Below, one piece after another: positions 18,633-27,772 of a stretch of 64,000 bases of DNA (position 1 is the stretch's first letter; every line of letters starts with the position of its first letter). Both the position numbers and the translations under genes were made by a program. The stretch covers positions 496,001-560,000 of the forward strand of contig JAJNNC010000001.1 in the NCBI GenBank assembly GCA_021730635.1, written 5' to 3'. A model generated the notes under the pieces. That model was not told the DNA's origin, did no database searches, and saw only the letters and a program-made list of their open reading frames with translations. The stretch is from Catalimonadaceae bacterium JC749. Its GTDB lineage: Bacteria > Bacteroidota > Bacteroidia > Cytophagales > Cyclobacteriaceae.

Positions 18633-18852
18633 GTGAGTAATTGCTTGCCAGCAAGCTTATGGTATCTATTAATGTAAACTTAACAAAATCTAATCCTATC
18701 TCTCTTTTCCACCATTCTAGCCCTTCCTACACAGCCCACTCTTTAACATCCGCTTTTTGCTGTTTGGTTCCTGAAATCCATAGTCTGGTAAAATAAAGAT
18801 TATCTACCGGATTACAGCATCTTTTTATCAGGAAACTTATTTCTCAGAAGTA

Positions 18853-18945
18853 TGTTCGTTTCTGAACACCCTTGTTCGCTAGTGAACATTTATCATTCAA
18901 TGATAGGCCTATTTAGGCTGTCAGGCGTTTGGCACAGTTTTCCTA
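18853..18945 (+). promoter_or_regulatory. Paired 16-bp palindromes and -24/-12-like promoter before the 18997 permease
   Basis: Two palindromes, TGTTCG-TTTC-TGAACA at 18853-18868 and TGTTCG-CTAG-TGAACA at 18873-18888, start 20 bp apart. TTGGCAC followed by AGTTTTCCTA lies at 18929-18945, its GG 43 bp after the second palindrome. The -24 half is good; the -12 half is weak (TCC where TTG is expected). The predicted start site is about 40 nt before the ATG. Confidence 0.7.
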
Positions 18946-18996
18946 TGTTTAGGTAGTTGGTCCATAGATCTTGGCTGATTATAACCTGCTAACAGT

Positions 18997-21453
18997 ATGA
19001 TTAAAAACTATCTGAAAGTCGCTTTCCGCAATCTGGTAAAACAGAGATTTTATACTATCATCAATATTCTGGGACTCTCTATCGGCTTAACGGCCTGCCT
19101 GATAATCACTTTGTTTGTCGTAGACGAACTCAGCTACGACAGGTACCACGAAAAAGCAGATCGCACTTACCGGGTGAATGCACACTTCAGCTTAGGCGGG
19201 CAGGAAGGGCACTATGCGGTGGCTCCTGCCCCTTTAGCCATGACGATGGTAGAAACTTATCCGGAGATAGAAAATGCAGTCCGTTTCAGAAACCGGGGCA
19301 GTTATACGATATACCGGGAGGAAAACACTTATAAAGAAAACCAGATTATCTTTGCCGATGCTACCCTTTTCAATGTATTCACCATTCCGCTGCGCTATGG
19401 AGACCCTCAGACGGCCTTGAGCCAGCCGCATACCATGGTGATCAGCCGGGCAGCCGCCCAGAAATATTTTGGAAACAACTGGGAAAGTGATCCCCCCCTG
19501 GGTGAACATTTATTAGTAGGACTGGACAAAGTCTCTTACCAGGTTACAGGTATTTTTGATAAAATTCCTGACAATTCTCACTTTCATTTTGATGTATTTC
19601 TTTCTATGGCTTCCCTGGATGAAAGCAAGGAAGAGGTATGGCTTAGCAACAATTTTTATACTTATCTGCTTCTCCGGGAGGGTACCGATGTAAATTCCCT
19701 GCAAAGCAAACTGAATGAAACCTTTGAGCGGTATGCCGCCCCTCAGATCAAACAATACGCAGGATTAAGCATAGAGGAATTCAAACAGTCGGGCAACAAA
19801 TTCGAATATGAGCTATTTCCCCTCACCGATATCCATTTGCAGTCGGATCTGGATGCCGAAATGGAAGCCAACAGTGATGTCCGGTATGTCTATATTTTCT
19901 CAGCCATTGCCTTCTTTATCCTGCTGATTGCCTGCGTCAACTTCATGAACCTGGCGACAGCCCGTTCTTCCGGCCGGGCCAAAGAGGTAGGTGTCCGGAA
20001 AGTACTGGGGTCACAACGGAAACAACTCATTGGGCAGTTTCTGGTAGAAGCTATCATGATCTGCTTTGTTTCTTTGGCCATCGCATTGATAGCAACAGAG
20101 GTACTGCTGCCATTCTTTAATGACCTGGCCAACAAACAACTCCATCTCAGTTATATAGAAAGCTGGTACATTATCCCTGCCCTGATAGTCATCGTATGTT
20201 TGGTAGGCCTGCTGGCAGGTAGTTATCCTGCCTTTTTCCTTTCTGCTTTCCGACCCATTGTGGTATTAAAAGGAAACCTAGCCACCGGTATGAAAAACAA
20301 CTGGTTGAGAAGTACGCTGGTGGTATTGCAATTTGGCATTTCTATCATCCTGATTGTCAGTACAGTGGTAGTATACCAGCAGTTGAACCTCATTCAGAAC
20401 AAAAAACTGGGTTACGATAAAGAACATGTGCTGGTATTACAGAACACCTATTACCTGGATACCCAGGTGGAAGCTTTTAAAAATGAGGCCTTGCGTCATC
20501 CTAATATTGTGCATGCTTCTGTATCGGCCTACTTACCGGCCAGCTCGCTCGATATTAGTAACAACTCTATTTTTCCAGACAAAAACCCTCAGAGTGAATA
20601 TATTACTTCCCTTTCCTGGTATTATATAGACCATGACTATATTAAAACCATGGGGATGGAGATTGTGGAAGGAAGAGATTTTTCCAGGGCATTTGCCACT
20701 GACTCCTCAGCGATGATCATCAACGAAGCCGCTGCCGAATATTTTGAGTTTTATAAAGATGGCGGAAGCCCTATCGGTAAAATCCTGAGCCAGTTTGGAG
20801 AAGATGATAATCCCACTGACTTTTCTACTTATAAGGTCATTGGGGTAGTGAAAGATTTTAATTATGCTACGATGCGTCAAAAAATTATGCCCATGGTAAT
20901 GGTTTTGGGTCAAAGCACCGGTGCCATCTCCTTCAAAATTAAACCGGAAGAGATGCAGGGTACTATTGCTTTTCTGGAGAAAACATGGAACGCATTTGCC
21001 CCTGGTGTTCCCTTCGAATATTCCTTTATGGATGACCGTTTCAACCGCATGTATACCGCTGAACAAAAAGTAGGGAATATTTTTACAATATTCTGTTCGC
21101 TGGCTATTCTGATTGCCTGCCTTGGCCTGTTTGGCCTGGCTTCCTACACTGCCGAACAACGTACCAAAGAAATCGGTATCCGAAAAGTAATGGGTGCTTC
21201 CGTATGGAGTGTAGTCATGATGTTTTCCAAAGGTTTTACCAAACTGGTTATCATTGCTTTGCTGATCGCTATACCTATCTCCTACTATGCTATGAACCAA
21301 TGGCTGGACGACTTTGCCTATCGTATTGATATTGGGCCGACTACTTTCCTGATTGCTGGTGTCATTGCCCTGTTGGTTGCCTGGATTACGGTAAGTTTCC
21401 AATCGTTTAAAGCGGCTACAGCGAACCCGGTCAAAAGTTTAAGAAGCGAATAA
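18997..21453 (+). CDS. FtsX/MacB-type ABC transporter permease (array member 1)
   Basis: This 818-residue permease has the duplicated four-helix MacB layout: TM1 (about 20-42), a MacB_PCD periplasmic domain (about 45-260), a first FtsX helix set (about 290-450) with AKEVGVRKVLGSQRKQL, a second periplasmic domain (about 460-680), and a final FtsX set with TKEIGIRKVMGA and the tail NPVKSLRSE. Such subunits act as mechanotransmission-type exporters or lipoprotein-release permeases with a separate ATPase. No ATPase gene is nearby. It has its own paired-palindrome promoter and is monocistronic: the next gene is on the other strand. Confidence 0.9.
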   Translation: MIKNYLKVAFRNLVKQRFYTIINILGLSIGLTACLIITLFVVDELSYDRYHEKADRTYRVNAHFSLGGQEGHYAVAPAPLAMTMVETYPEIENAVRFRNRGSYTIYREENTYKENQIIFADATLFNVFTIPLRYGDPQTALSQPHTMVISRAAAQKYFGNNWESDPPLGEHLLVGLDKVSYQVTGIFDKIPDNSHFHFDVFLSMASLDESKEEVWLSNNFYTYLLLREGTDVNSLQSKLNETFERYAAPQIKQYAGLSIEEFKQSGNKFEYELFPLTDIHLQSDLDAEMEANSDVRYVYIFSAIAFFILLIACVNFMNLATARSSGRAKEVGVRKVLGSQRKQLIGQFLVEAIMICFVSLAIALIATEVLLPFFNDLANKQLHLSYIESWYIIPALIVIVCLVGLLAGSYPAFFLSAFRPIVVLKGNLATGMKNNWLRSTLVVLQFGISIILIVSTVVVYQQLNLIQNKKLGYDKEHVLVLQNTYYLDTQVEAFKNEALRHPNIVHASVSAYLPASSLDISNNSIFPDKNPQSEYITSLSWYYIDHDYIKTMGMEIVEGRDFSRAFATDSSAMIINEAAAEYFEFYKDGGSPIGKILSQFGEDDNPTDFSTYKVIGVVKDFNYATMRQKIMPMVMVLGQSTGAISFKIKPEEMQGTIAFLEKTWNAFAPGVPFEYSFMDDRFNRMYTAEQKVGNIFTIFCSLAILIACLGLFGLASYTAEQRTKEIGIRKVMGASVWSVVMMFSKGFTKLVIIALLIAIPISYYAMNQWLDDFAYRIDIGPTTFLIAGVIALLVAWITVSFQSFKAATANPVKSLRSE

Positions 21454-21480
21454 ACTGGCCGGGAGCTTCGTCTGCCGGAA

Positions 21481-21523
21481 GGCGACTTGTGCGGTTCATT
21501 CAGCATTTAGCGCACAAGTCACC
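21481..21523. other. Hairpin between convergent genes
   Basis: GACTTGTGCG at 21484-21493 pairs perfectly with CGCACAAGTC at 21511-21520 around a 17-nt loop, between the ends of the permease and of the convergent 21557 gene. There is no adjacent T-tract, but the place and shape suit a shared transcription barrier. Confidence 0.5.
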
Positions 21524-21556
21524 CTAAGACCTTATTACCATACCCAGTATGGTCTT

Positions 21557-22432
21557 TCAGGGATGCCAGACCAAAATATCTTTATTATTTTTTGTGAAAT
21601 TGATGCCTGGCGTAAACATGTAAGAAGAGTAACTCATATTATCCTTACCTGACTGGCCTTCCTGCCATTCGCCGTTGTCAATCCAACGAGCCAGAAAATA
21701 GCTTTTAGCACAGGGTTTATCGCCGAGAACGGTACTCATAGGAGGACATTTATCCCAGTCTTTCGGGAATAACTCCGAAGCTGCATCTGCGGCGACCAAC
21801 GCCTCCATCACCGTGCGGGATGATGCTGTATTGGAGTCATAAACGGCTTTCTCAAACAATACATTTCCTTTGTTCCATTCTTTAGCAAAAGCATTGAACT
21901 GATTAGGATAGAAGTTGACATAACGGGATCCACAAACGGCTTTTGCTCCTACATTCAGCCAAGTCTGATTAAAGGTTCGGCCATAACAATTGACCTGGTA
22001 GACCATGCGTATGGGCAGATGCCTGAAGCCGGATTTTTCCTCCGCCAGCTCTGCTTCCAGTTCGGATGGGCTGAGGGTTTTATTATTGGCAAAGTAAATA
22101 GCATCCTTGTTGCCATGGGTAAAGATAAAAATGTCAACATAATACCCTTCATTGACCAGTTCGATGAGTTGATTCAGAAAGACGACTTTGTTGGGTTTCA
22201 GCACTTTGGTAGGTTGGGTTTGCCCGGGCGCTGAAAAGCTCTCTTTGAGTAAAACACTCTTGCTGTATCCATCGATACAATGTTGCAGATTTACCTGTGC
22301 ATTTTGTACCAGTGTATAAAACAAATTGTCGTCAAAATGGAATACGGTAAGGGATGCACTTTTCTGTGGAGAAATATCCCGGGCAACAGTCCCTGCGCTG
22401 GTCTGTGCTGCATAAGAAGATTCCTTTTTCAT
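21557..22432 (-). CDS. Unrecognised protein with a possible clan CD (caspase/gingipain-like) core
   Basis: This 291-residue protein is not one I can name. A hydrophobic strand VDIFIFTHG ends in His106-Gly. After 43 residues another strand, RMVYQVNCYG, ends in Cys149 and is followed by Gly. This His-Gly then Cys-Gly order at the ends of successive beta-strands is the hallmark of clan CD cysteine peptidases (caspases, gingipains, C11/C14). KAVCGSRYVNFYPNQFNAFAKEW (164-186) follows, resembling the ground of CHAT/caspase-like proteins that survey surface loops. No signal peptide is apparent. Fold and activity are inference from these motifs. Confidence 0.55.
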   Translation of the reverse strand: MKKESSYAAQTSAGTVARDISPQKSASLTVFHFDDNLFYTLVQNAQVNLQHCIDGYSKSVLLKESFSAPGQTQPTKVLKPNKVVFLNQLIELVNEGYYVDIFIFTHGNKDAIYFANNKTLSPSELEAELAEEKSGFRHLPIRMVYQVNCYGRTFNQTWLNVGAKAVCGSRYVNFYPNQFNAFAKEWNKGNVLFEKAVYDSNTASSRTVMEALVAADAASELFPKDWDKCPPMSTVLGDKPCAKSYFLARWIDNGEWQEGQSGKDNMSYSSYMFTPGINFTKNNKDILVWHP

Positions 22433-22918
22433 AGTGTTAAGTATTTAAATAGATGATATGATTACCTGACGAAGATAGGAAGGCTTCTCTCCTGAAGGTA
22501 CTGGCATTTTACAGATGGCGGTCGCCATGACACAAGTGGTGGTGTTGCCAGTACAACTGTATAGGCATGAAATATTGACTCAGGATGCTCAACATACCGT
22601 GGTGTTCTATGCTGAAAATGCAGAAAATCTCAGCCTGGCCTCTGCTTGTCTAATGTTGAGGTATAAGGCAAAGGATATTGGTGGAAATTTGTGACCACCG
22701 GAAGCATCTTTGGAGGCTGATATTGAACAAGACCTATGCAAACGCTTCTTTAGTACAAACCTTGATCACCTGATGCTGTTAACCTGTAAGGCCACAAGTT
22801 ATTGCTTTCTACCAAGGGAAGAAGATGGAAATTATTCATCGGAACACTGCATGGCAATGGCACCCATTATGCTGAATAGCTACATCCTCTAAAAAAATTC
22901 ACAAGAAAAGCCTGCAGC
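22433..22918. other. 486-bp intergenic stretch with one unsupported short frame
   Basis: This lies between two leftward genes. A plus-strand frame of 59 codons (22515-22694, beginning MAVAMTQVVVLPVQLY) is open but matches nothing I recognise, and another of 60 codons follows in a different frame. No repeat, hairpin or RNA was seen. It may be decayed coding sequence. Confidence 0.3.
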
Positions 22919-24499
22919 TTAAGATTCTGAAAGTTTTTCTTCATACTCTTTGATAATCGCTTCGTACTCTTTTGTTTTTCGTGTCATTTCCTCCTGAGTT
23001 GCCTGCAGTTCTTCCATATTCTGCCGCATCTCCTCTTCCTGAGAGCGAAGCATCTCCGCCTGCTCCCTCGACTGCTCCAAGAACTTACGCATTTTCTCGC
23101 TGTTTTTAACAGTAGAAAGAGAAGCGGCAATAATTTCACCAGCGCTTTCTACAAATTCTATCTGGTATTGCTCAAAAGGTACGAAAGCCGCTATTTCCAG
23201 TACGCCCATGATTTCTTCATTGTACCGCAAAGGGACAATCATAATACTGCGGGGAGTCGCTTTGCCCAACCCTGAAGTAATACGGACATAGTCTCCCGGT
23301 ATTTCTGTCATATAAATGGTCTCGCCTTCCAGATAGGCCTGTCCCAACAGCCCCTCCCCTAAAGCCACTTTCTTTTCAATATACTTCTTCCTTTCATAGG
23401 CATAGCAGGAGACCATGTCCAGGCATTTTTTGTCATCATTGATCACAAAGATGCCAGCTTGATTAGCCCCCAGACAATGAATGACATGAGTGAGCATTTC
23501 GTCTGCCAGTTTGGTGACATCATGCTGATGCACACGGGCTATTTTATCTACTTTCGTTAGTGCTTCTGTAGCCCATAATCTTCGTTCATCGGTTTCCTTT
23601 ACTTTTTTCATCTGCTCCCGCATCTCTATGAGCTCACCTACCAGATTTTCCCGGTTGGCCTCACGATTTTCCTGGGTTAACCCTTCCCATTCTATAGTGT
23701 AGTTACCGGAAGCGATAGACCGGATAAAGACAAAAGCTTTTTGCAGATTGTTAATCAGGTTGCTCATGATAGTATTTTCATCCTGTCCGGTTTGCGGATG
23801 CCTGTCGTCAAAGATGAGGTTTCTATTATGTTCATCCAGTTCTTTAAAAAGTTTTCTGCGAGCTTTTTCTGTCTTTTTGGCAAGAAAGGAGAGATAACCA
23901 CACAGCCCACCAACGCTTAATAACAAGAACTGGACAAACACTACGCCTTGCATGGTAGCCTCATAAGTATGCTGAGAGTCTGCCTCAATCCTGTTCTCAA
24001 ATTTAATAACATCTTCAGTGAACTTTGAATATACTTTCCACACATCATACCCCGGATCTTTAGATAGCACCTGTAGAATGCTGTTGATACTATCTTTTTC
24101 TCTAAGATTTACCATCTCTTCTATCAGGCTAAAATAATCATCAAGCTTGACCCGCACCATTTGTAGATCATTGAGCGCTGGAAATTTTTGCTGAGTAAGA
24201 TAGTATGCCAGTGAATCTAAATTGTTTTCACGGTTTTCCTTGGCATCGTGAAATGGAATCAGGAATTTTTCATCTTTGATAATGATATAACCTCTAAGCC
24301 CCAAATCTGCATTATTCACATGCGTATGCATGTCTTGTAAAGCATTTCTTACATTGAGTACTTGTGCCTGCACTTTTAAATGTTGTTTCACTAGGCTTTT
24401 GCCGTAGAAAGTCAAACAGACACTGGTGATGATCAGCAATACGACCAGGGTGATAAAAAAGTTAATGCCCCGTTGATTAAACCACTGAGAGATGTTCAT
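22919..24499 (-). CDS. CHASE3-GAF sensor protein with coiled-coil tail
   Basis: These 526 residues show TM1 at about 13-34 and a CHASE3-type extracellular four-helix domain (about 38-185) with NADLGLRGYII. TM2 lies at about 187-206, followed by a linker and HAMP-like helix and a GAF domain at about 325-465 (QAGIFVINDD; GLLGQAYLEGETIYMTEIPGDYVRITSG; RSIMIVPLRYNEEIMGVLEIA). The last 55 residues are a strongly charged coiled coil. There is no histidine kinase, GGDEF or methyl-accepting domain, so output must go through a partner. Similar GAF proteins in Cytophagales accompany phosphorelay kinases, but none is adjacent here. Confidence 0.82.
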   Translation of the reverse strand: MNISQWFNQRGINFFITLVVLLIITSVCLTFYGKSLVKQHLKVQAQVLNVRNALQDMHTHVNNADLGLRGYIIIKDEKFLIPFHDAKENRENNLDSLAYYLTQQKFPALNDLQMVRVKLDDYFSLIEEMVNLREKDSINSILQVLSKDPGYDVWKVYSKFTEDVIKFENRIEADSQHTYEATMQGVVFVQFLLLSVGGLCGYLSFLAKKTEKARRKLFKELDEHNRNLIFDDRHPQTGQDENTIMSNLINNLQKAFVFIRSIASGNYTIEWEGLTQENREANRENLVGELIEMREQMKKVKETDERRLWATEALTKVDKIARVHQHDVTKLADEMLTHVIHCLGANQAGIFVINDDKKCLDMVSCYAYERKKYIEKKVALGEGLLGQAYLEGETIYMTEIPGDYVRITSGLGKATPRSIMIVPLRYNEEIMGVLEIAAFVPFEQYQIEFVESAGEIIAASLSTVKNSEKMRKFLEQSREQAEMLRSQEEEMRQNMEELQATQEEMTRKTKEYEAIIKEYEEKLSES

Positions 24500-24838
24500 A
24501 TATATCTTCAGAAATAGTTAATAGGTATACTGCAAAACTAGGAAGTAACAGACAAGAAAAAATCAGAAATTATATCGGTTTAATACGGTGGTAATGTATC
24601 TGTGCAAAACTTTGTTTGGGATGTTACCAAAGAAATCAGGCTTTATGACCGCATGATGAAAAGTTTGCAAATGTTAAAGTGACATTTTATGCATCTGAAA
24701 CTAGGAACAAGAAAATGAATTGAATCACAAAAGCAGCTGCACTCTCAGAAAATAATAACCCGGCACAAAGGGGACTGACAACGCCCGCTGTAAAATGTAG
24801 CGCAGCAAAAGACCGTCTCCACACCATGAAGCGAATAA
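24500..24838. other. Intergenic region without recognisable features
   Basis: These 339 bp lie between leftward genes (22919-24499 and 24839-27127). I see no reading frame of note, no inverted repeat with a T-tract and no paired palindromes. It presumably contains the promoter of the CHASE3-GAF gene. Confidence 0.4.
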
Positions 24839-27127
24839 CTATTTTTTCAATAATGCTTCCAATTGCTCTATCCTTGTTTTCAACAGGTTGATCACCTCCT
24901 GCTGTTCCTGAATGGCCTTGATAGCCAATACACCAAAACCGGCATAGTTGAGGGAGTAGACACCCGGTGACCGTTCGTCGGAAGAAACGGATACCAGTTC
25001 GGGGAAGAATTTTTCCACGTCCTGCGCCACAAATCCTAGGGAAGCCTTTTGACCTGGATTTCCTTCAAGGTACTGATATGAGGAAGGTGACAGTTGCATG
25101 ATACTGGCCAAGACCGTTTTCATGGGCTGAATATTGGTTTTGAAACGCCGGTCGGAGGCAGTATAAATACCGTCCGTAGGGTTGAAAGCACCGCGGAAAC
25201 TGCCATCAAAATAGAGGCGGAGTTCACCATTGCCCTGGGCTACGTATAACTCCCAATTGAAATCCGAATTGTTACGATGGAGATTGATTCCAAAACCTTC
25301 ATGTACTACTTTCATCATGTAACCAGTGGCCTCACCCGGTGAGTGCCCTATACTTAGGCCATCAGTGCGTACCTCTAATTTGCCCAAACCAGGACCGTTC
25401 GGTGAATTGGTGATGATACGGGCCCGTCCGAGCGAATTGTTGGCACTCAGGCTGACAGAATACCCAGCGTTTCCGGTTTCGAGAGCACCCCCGTCTTCAT
25501 TCCCTACCGTAATCGCCGGCACTGCCCAACCTGAACCAATGTTGTTACCAACGACCAGTTCCTGATCAGGCCCTGTATTGCCAATCCCTAGTTTTCCGTT
25601 GCCAAGGAGGGTCATACGGACGGTATCCACATTGTTGTTCTGGAAACGGAAATTCAGTTTGGCTTTGACGGGAGCAGGTGTTGTCAGCCCATCAATATTC
25701 CAACGAACATTGGGTGCCACATTATTTTTAAAAGAAAGGCGGGCGTAATCAGCTTCTTTTTCGGTGAGCAGAAGTTGGGGCTGCGTATGGGTTGAGTTGT
25801 GCGCTATTTCCAGCAGCGCAGCAGGTTGAGTGATGCCGATGCCCACCCGGCCATCCTGCCAGATTGCCATACGGCTGGTAAAAGCGGTGCTGGTATCTGC
25901 TTTGGCTCCGAAGAAGAGATGGACACCTGTGTTGTTAGTGGCCAGTGTCCATTGGTGGCCATTGTTGGGATACCCCAACACAAATTTACCTACGTTGGCA
26001 TTCACCCGCAGATCTCCGTTTACTTCCAGCTTGGCCTCCGGCACATGGGTGCCAATCCCTACATTACCGGCACCGGTAATCAAAGCCGCCCCACCCGATG
26101 ACTGAAAAAAGCCCCCTCTTCCCTTTCCTTCAGCAATGCCTATCACTCCGGTACCTGTCGAATCATTGGTGCGTCCCAATACGCCGGCAAAAGTACCATT
26201 GCCACTGGATAAACCCACCACGCCAAAGCCTTGCTCCGTGGTGCCGAAAACAGCAGCACCATTAGCCAATCCTATTGAAGATCCAGCACCCTGCTTTCCG
26301 GCAATAGCTACGCCATTGCCCGCAGTCGTATTGGCAATGCCGAATGCTATTGTATCAGGAAGCGCTGCTTCGCTGGAAAAAGGAAGTGAGAAAGCTATGT
26401 CAGGCAAAAGGATTGAACCCCCGTTTTTGGAGAGAAATAAGGTATCATTCAGTATCTGTAGCTGTTGTATTTCGTTGGTAGTGTCTACATCCGCATCGTT
26501 GGTCCCACCCTGTAAAGCAGAGAGATCTACCGAATTACCGTTTTCAATGGAGAGGATGGCTCCACTTAAACTAAGGATTTGGTCATCAGCACCGGCATGG
26601 GGGGTATCCGTGGGGACAGACAGCTTGATGGTATTACCACCGGAAATAGTAAGTTGCTGGTTTACAGAATCATACACTAGCGTTTGGATTTCATTGGCAG
26701 GATCATTGTCGCTGTCTCCCCCGCCAGCCTGGTTGGCATATAAGGCATAGGGGACAGACAGCAGTTGGCTACTGCCCATAGCAACATAATTAGTCCCTCC
26801 TTCCGGGTCGATGGCTACCCTCAGATAATAGGCATGTCCGCTCCAATCGATACCCGCAAAGTCTCCCGCAAGGGTAGCACCCTGCCCGATCTTCAAAGTG
26901 AATACCCCCAGATCGGTAGTGGTAACTTCATGCCTTTCAGCGTATTCCCATCCACCAGACAGACTATCACTTGCCAGGCTGATATGAATGCCCAGATTGG
27001 TGTTTTGGTAAGGTTGATTAGCGGCATCCCTGGCTACTGCCTGATAATTGAAACTCTGAGGGGCCTGACCCAAAGAACGAGTCACAAACCCTGCGAGTAG
27101 GCATGATAGGAGGAGTATCTTTTTCAT
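24839..27127 (-). CDS. Secreted tail-fibre-like protein with S74 intramolecular chaperone domain
   Basis: These 762 residues start with a signal peptide (about 1-20, ending SLGQ). A first domain follows, typical of Bacteroidota surface proteins that open QAPQSFNYQAVARDAAN. The long beta-rich stalk has glycine-rich repeats. The C-terminus is a peptidase S74/endosialidase chaperone domain (YTASDRRFKTNIQPM, then LGFVAQDVEKFFPELV) and a terminal coiled coil. In phage tail spikes and similar proteins this domain trimerises the fibre and cuts itself off at a Ser-Asp bond. It is read 22 bp after the T9SS gene, probably in one operon, although it has no sorting domain itself. Confidence 0.85.
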   Translation of the reverse strand: MKKILLLSCLLAGFVTRSLGQAPQSFNYQAVARDAANQPYQNTNLGIHISLASDSLSGGWEYAERHEVTTTDLGVFTLKIGQGATLAGDFAGIDWSGHAYYLRVAIDPEGGTNYVAMGSSQLLSVPYALYANQAGGGDSDNDPANEIQTLVYDSVNQQLTISGGNTIKLSVPTDTPHAGADDQILSLSGAILSIENGNSVDLSALQGGTNDADVDTTNEIQQLQILNDTLFLSKNGGSILLPDIAFSLPFSSEAALPDTIAFGIANTTAGNGVAIAGKQGAGSSIGLANGAAVFGTTEQGFGVVGLSSGNGTFAGVLGRTNDSTGTGVIGIAEGKGRGGFFQSSGGAALITGAGNVGIGTHVPEAKLEVNGDLRVNANVGKFVLGYPNNGHQWTLATNNTGVHLFFGAKADTSTAFTSRMAIWQDGRVGIGITQPAALLEIAHNSTHTQPQLLLTEKEADYARLSFKNNVAPNVRWNIDGLTTPAPVKAKLNFRFQNNNVDTVRMTLLGNGKLGIGNTGPDQELVVGNNIGSGWAVPAITVGNEDGGALETGNAGYSVSLSANNSLGRARIITNSPNGPGLGKLEVRTDGLSIGHSPGEATGYMMKVVHEGFGINLHRNNSDFNWELYVAQGNGELRLYFDGSFRGAFNPTDGIYTASDRRFKTNIQPMKTVLASIMQLSPSSYQYLEGNPGQKASLGFVAQDVEKFFPELVSVSSDERSPGVYSLNYAGFGVLAIKAIQEQQEVINLLKTRIEQLEALLKK

Positions 27128-27149
27128 CGTTTACAATTTTTTGTATGGG

Positions 27150-27635
27150 TTAATGATTTACTTTCTGAATCCTGAAGGTTCGGATGGGTCGTCCTTCCCG
27201 GCTCACCCGGAGCAGATAAATACCCTCTGGCAAAAGCTGAAGATTTAACAGATGGCTGTTCGGTGTCAAGATGTTGGTAAACAGGCGACCGCCGAGCAGA
27301 TCGGTCAGTTCAATCTCCAGGATACCCGGCAAGCTGCTTTCTAACTGTAGCCAGCTGTCAGTAGGGTTAGGAAAGACCCTGAGCATCTCATTGAAAGCGG
27401 TTTTCCCTTCAATGGCAGAGACAACATTGTAATACCCCTGTTGAAAGCCATGAGAAAGCCCCGGACCGTTTTGAAATACTTCTACCATCAACTCGCCTGC
27501 TGTGAAGTGGAGGTTACCCAGACTTGGATGAGACTGATAATCGCCACTGCTCCCTATGACGGTTCTTTCCAGAGGTTGAGCCAGCAAAGCGTAGGGGACG
27601 CTACCCACAAAAGCGCATAGGAATAATAGCTTCAT
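27150..27635 (-). CDS. Small T9SS type A sorting-domain protein
   Basis: This 161-residue exported protein has a signal peptide (about 1-19) and a short middle with SSGDYQSHPSLGNLHFTAGELMVE. A type A C-terminal sorting domain follows: LRVFPNPTDSWLQLE, then IELTDLLGGRLF and LPEGIYLLRV with a basic end. The sorting domain is cleaved as the protein crosses the outer membrane by the type IX system. The middle resembles the beta-sandwich seen in gene pairs with S74 fibre proteins. First gene of an operon with 24839-27127; it may help surface-display or anchor the fibre (inference). Confidence 0.85.
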   Translation of the reverse strand: MKLLFLCAFVGSVPYALLAQPLERTVIGSSGDYQSHPSLGNLHFTAGELMVEVFQNGPGLSHGFQQGYYNVVSAIEGKTAFNEMLRVFPNPTDSWLQLESSLPGILEIELTDLLGGRLFTNILTPNSHLLNLQLLPEGIYLLRVSREGRPIRTFRIQKVNH

Positions 27636-27772
27636 ACCTTTAACATTGTATCATAGTTCAGATAAAGGTAGAAACCAATACCACACGAGAGTACTGCCAT
27701 TTCACAGCCGGTAGCACGCTGTGCATAAGTGGATAGGAAGAAACAACAAGTGAGTGTGGATGAAAATGTAGG

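Noticed and set aside
20707-21402. Long open frame on the minus strand opposite permease 1
   Set aside because: It lies fully inside the permease gene and its composition is that of a reverse-strand shadow; no conserved motif.
26136-26750. 204-codon plus-strand frame opposite the fibre gene
   Set aside because: Its Pro/Ser/Ala-rich translation mirrors the Gly-rich coding strand of the fibre; no start context and no motif.
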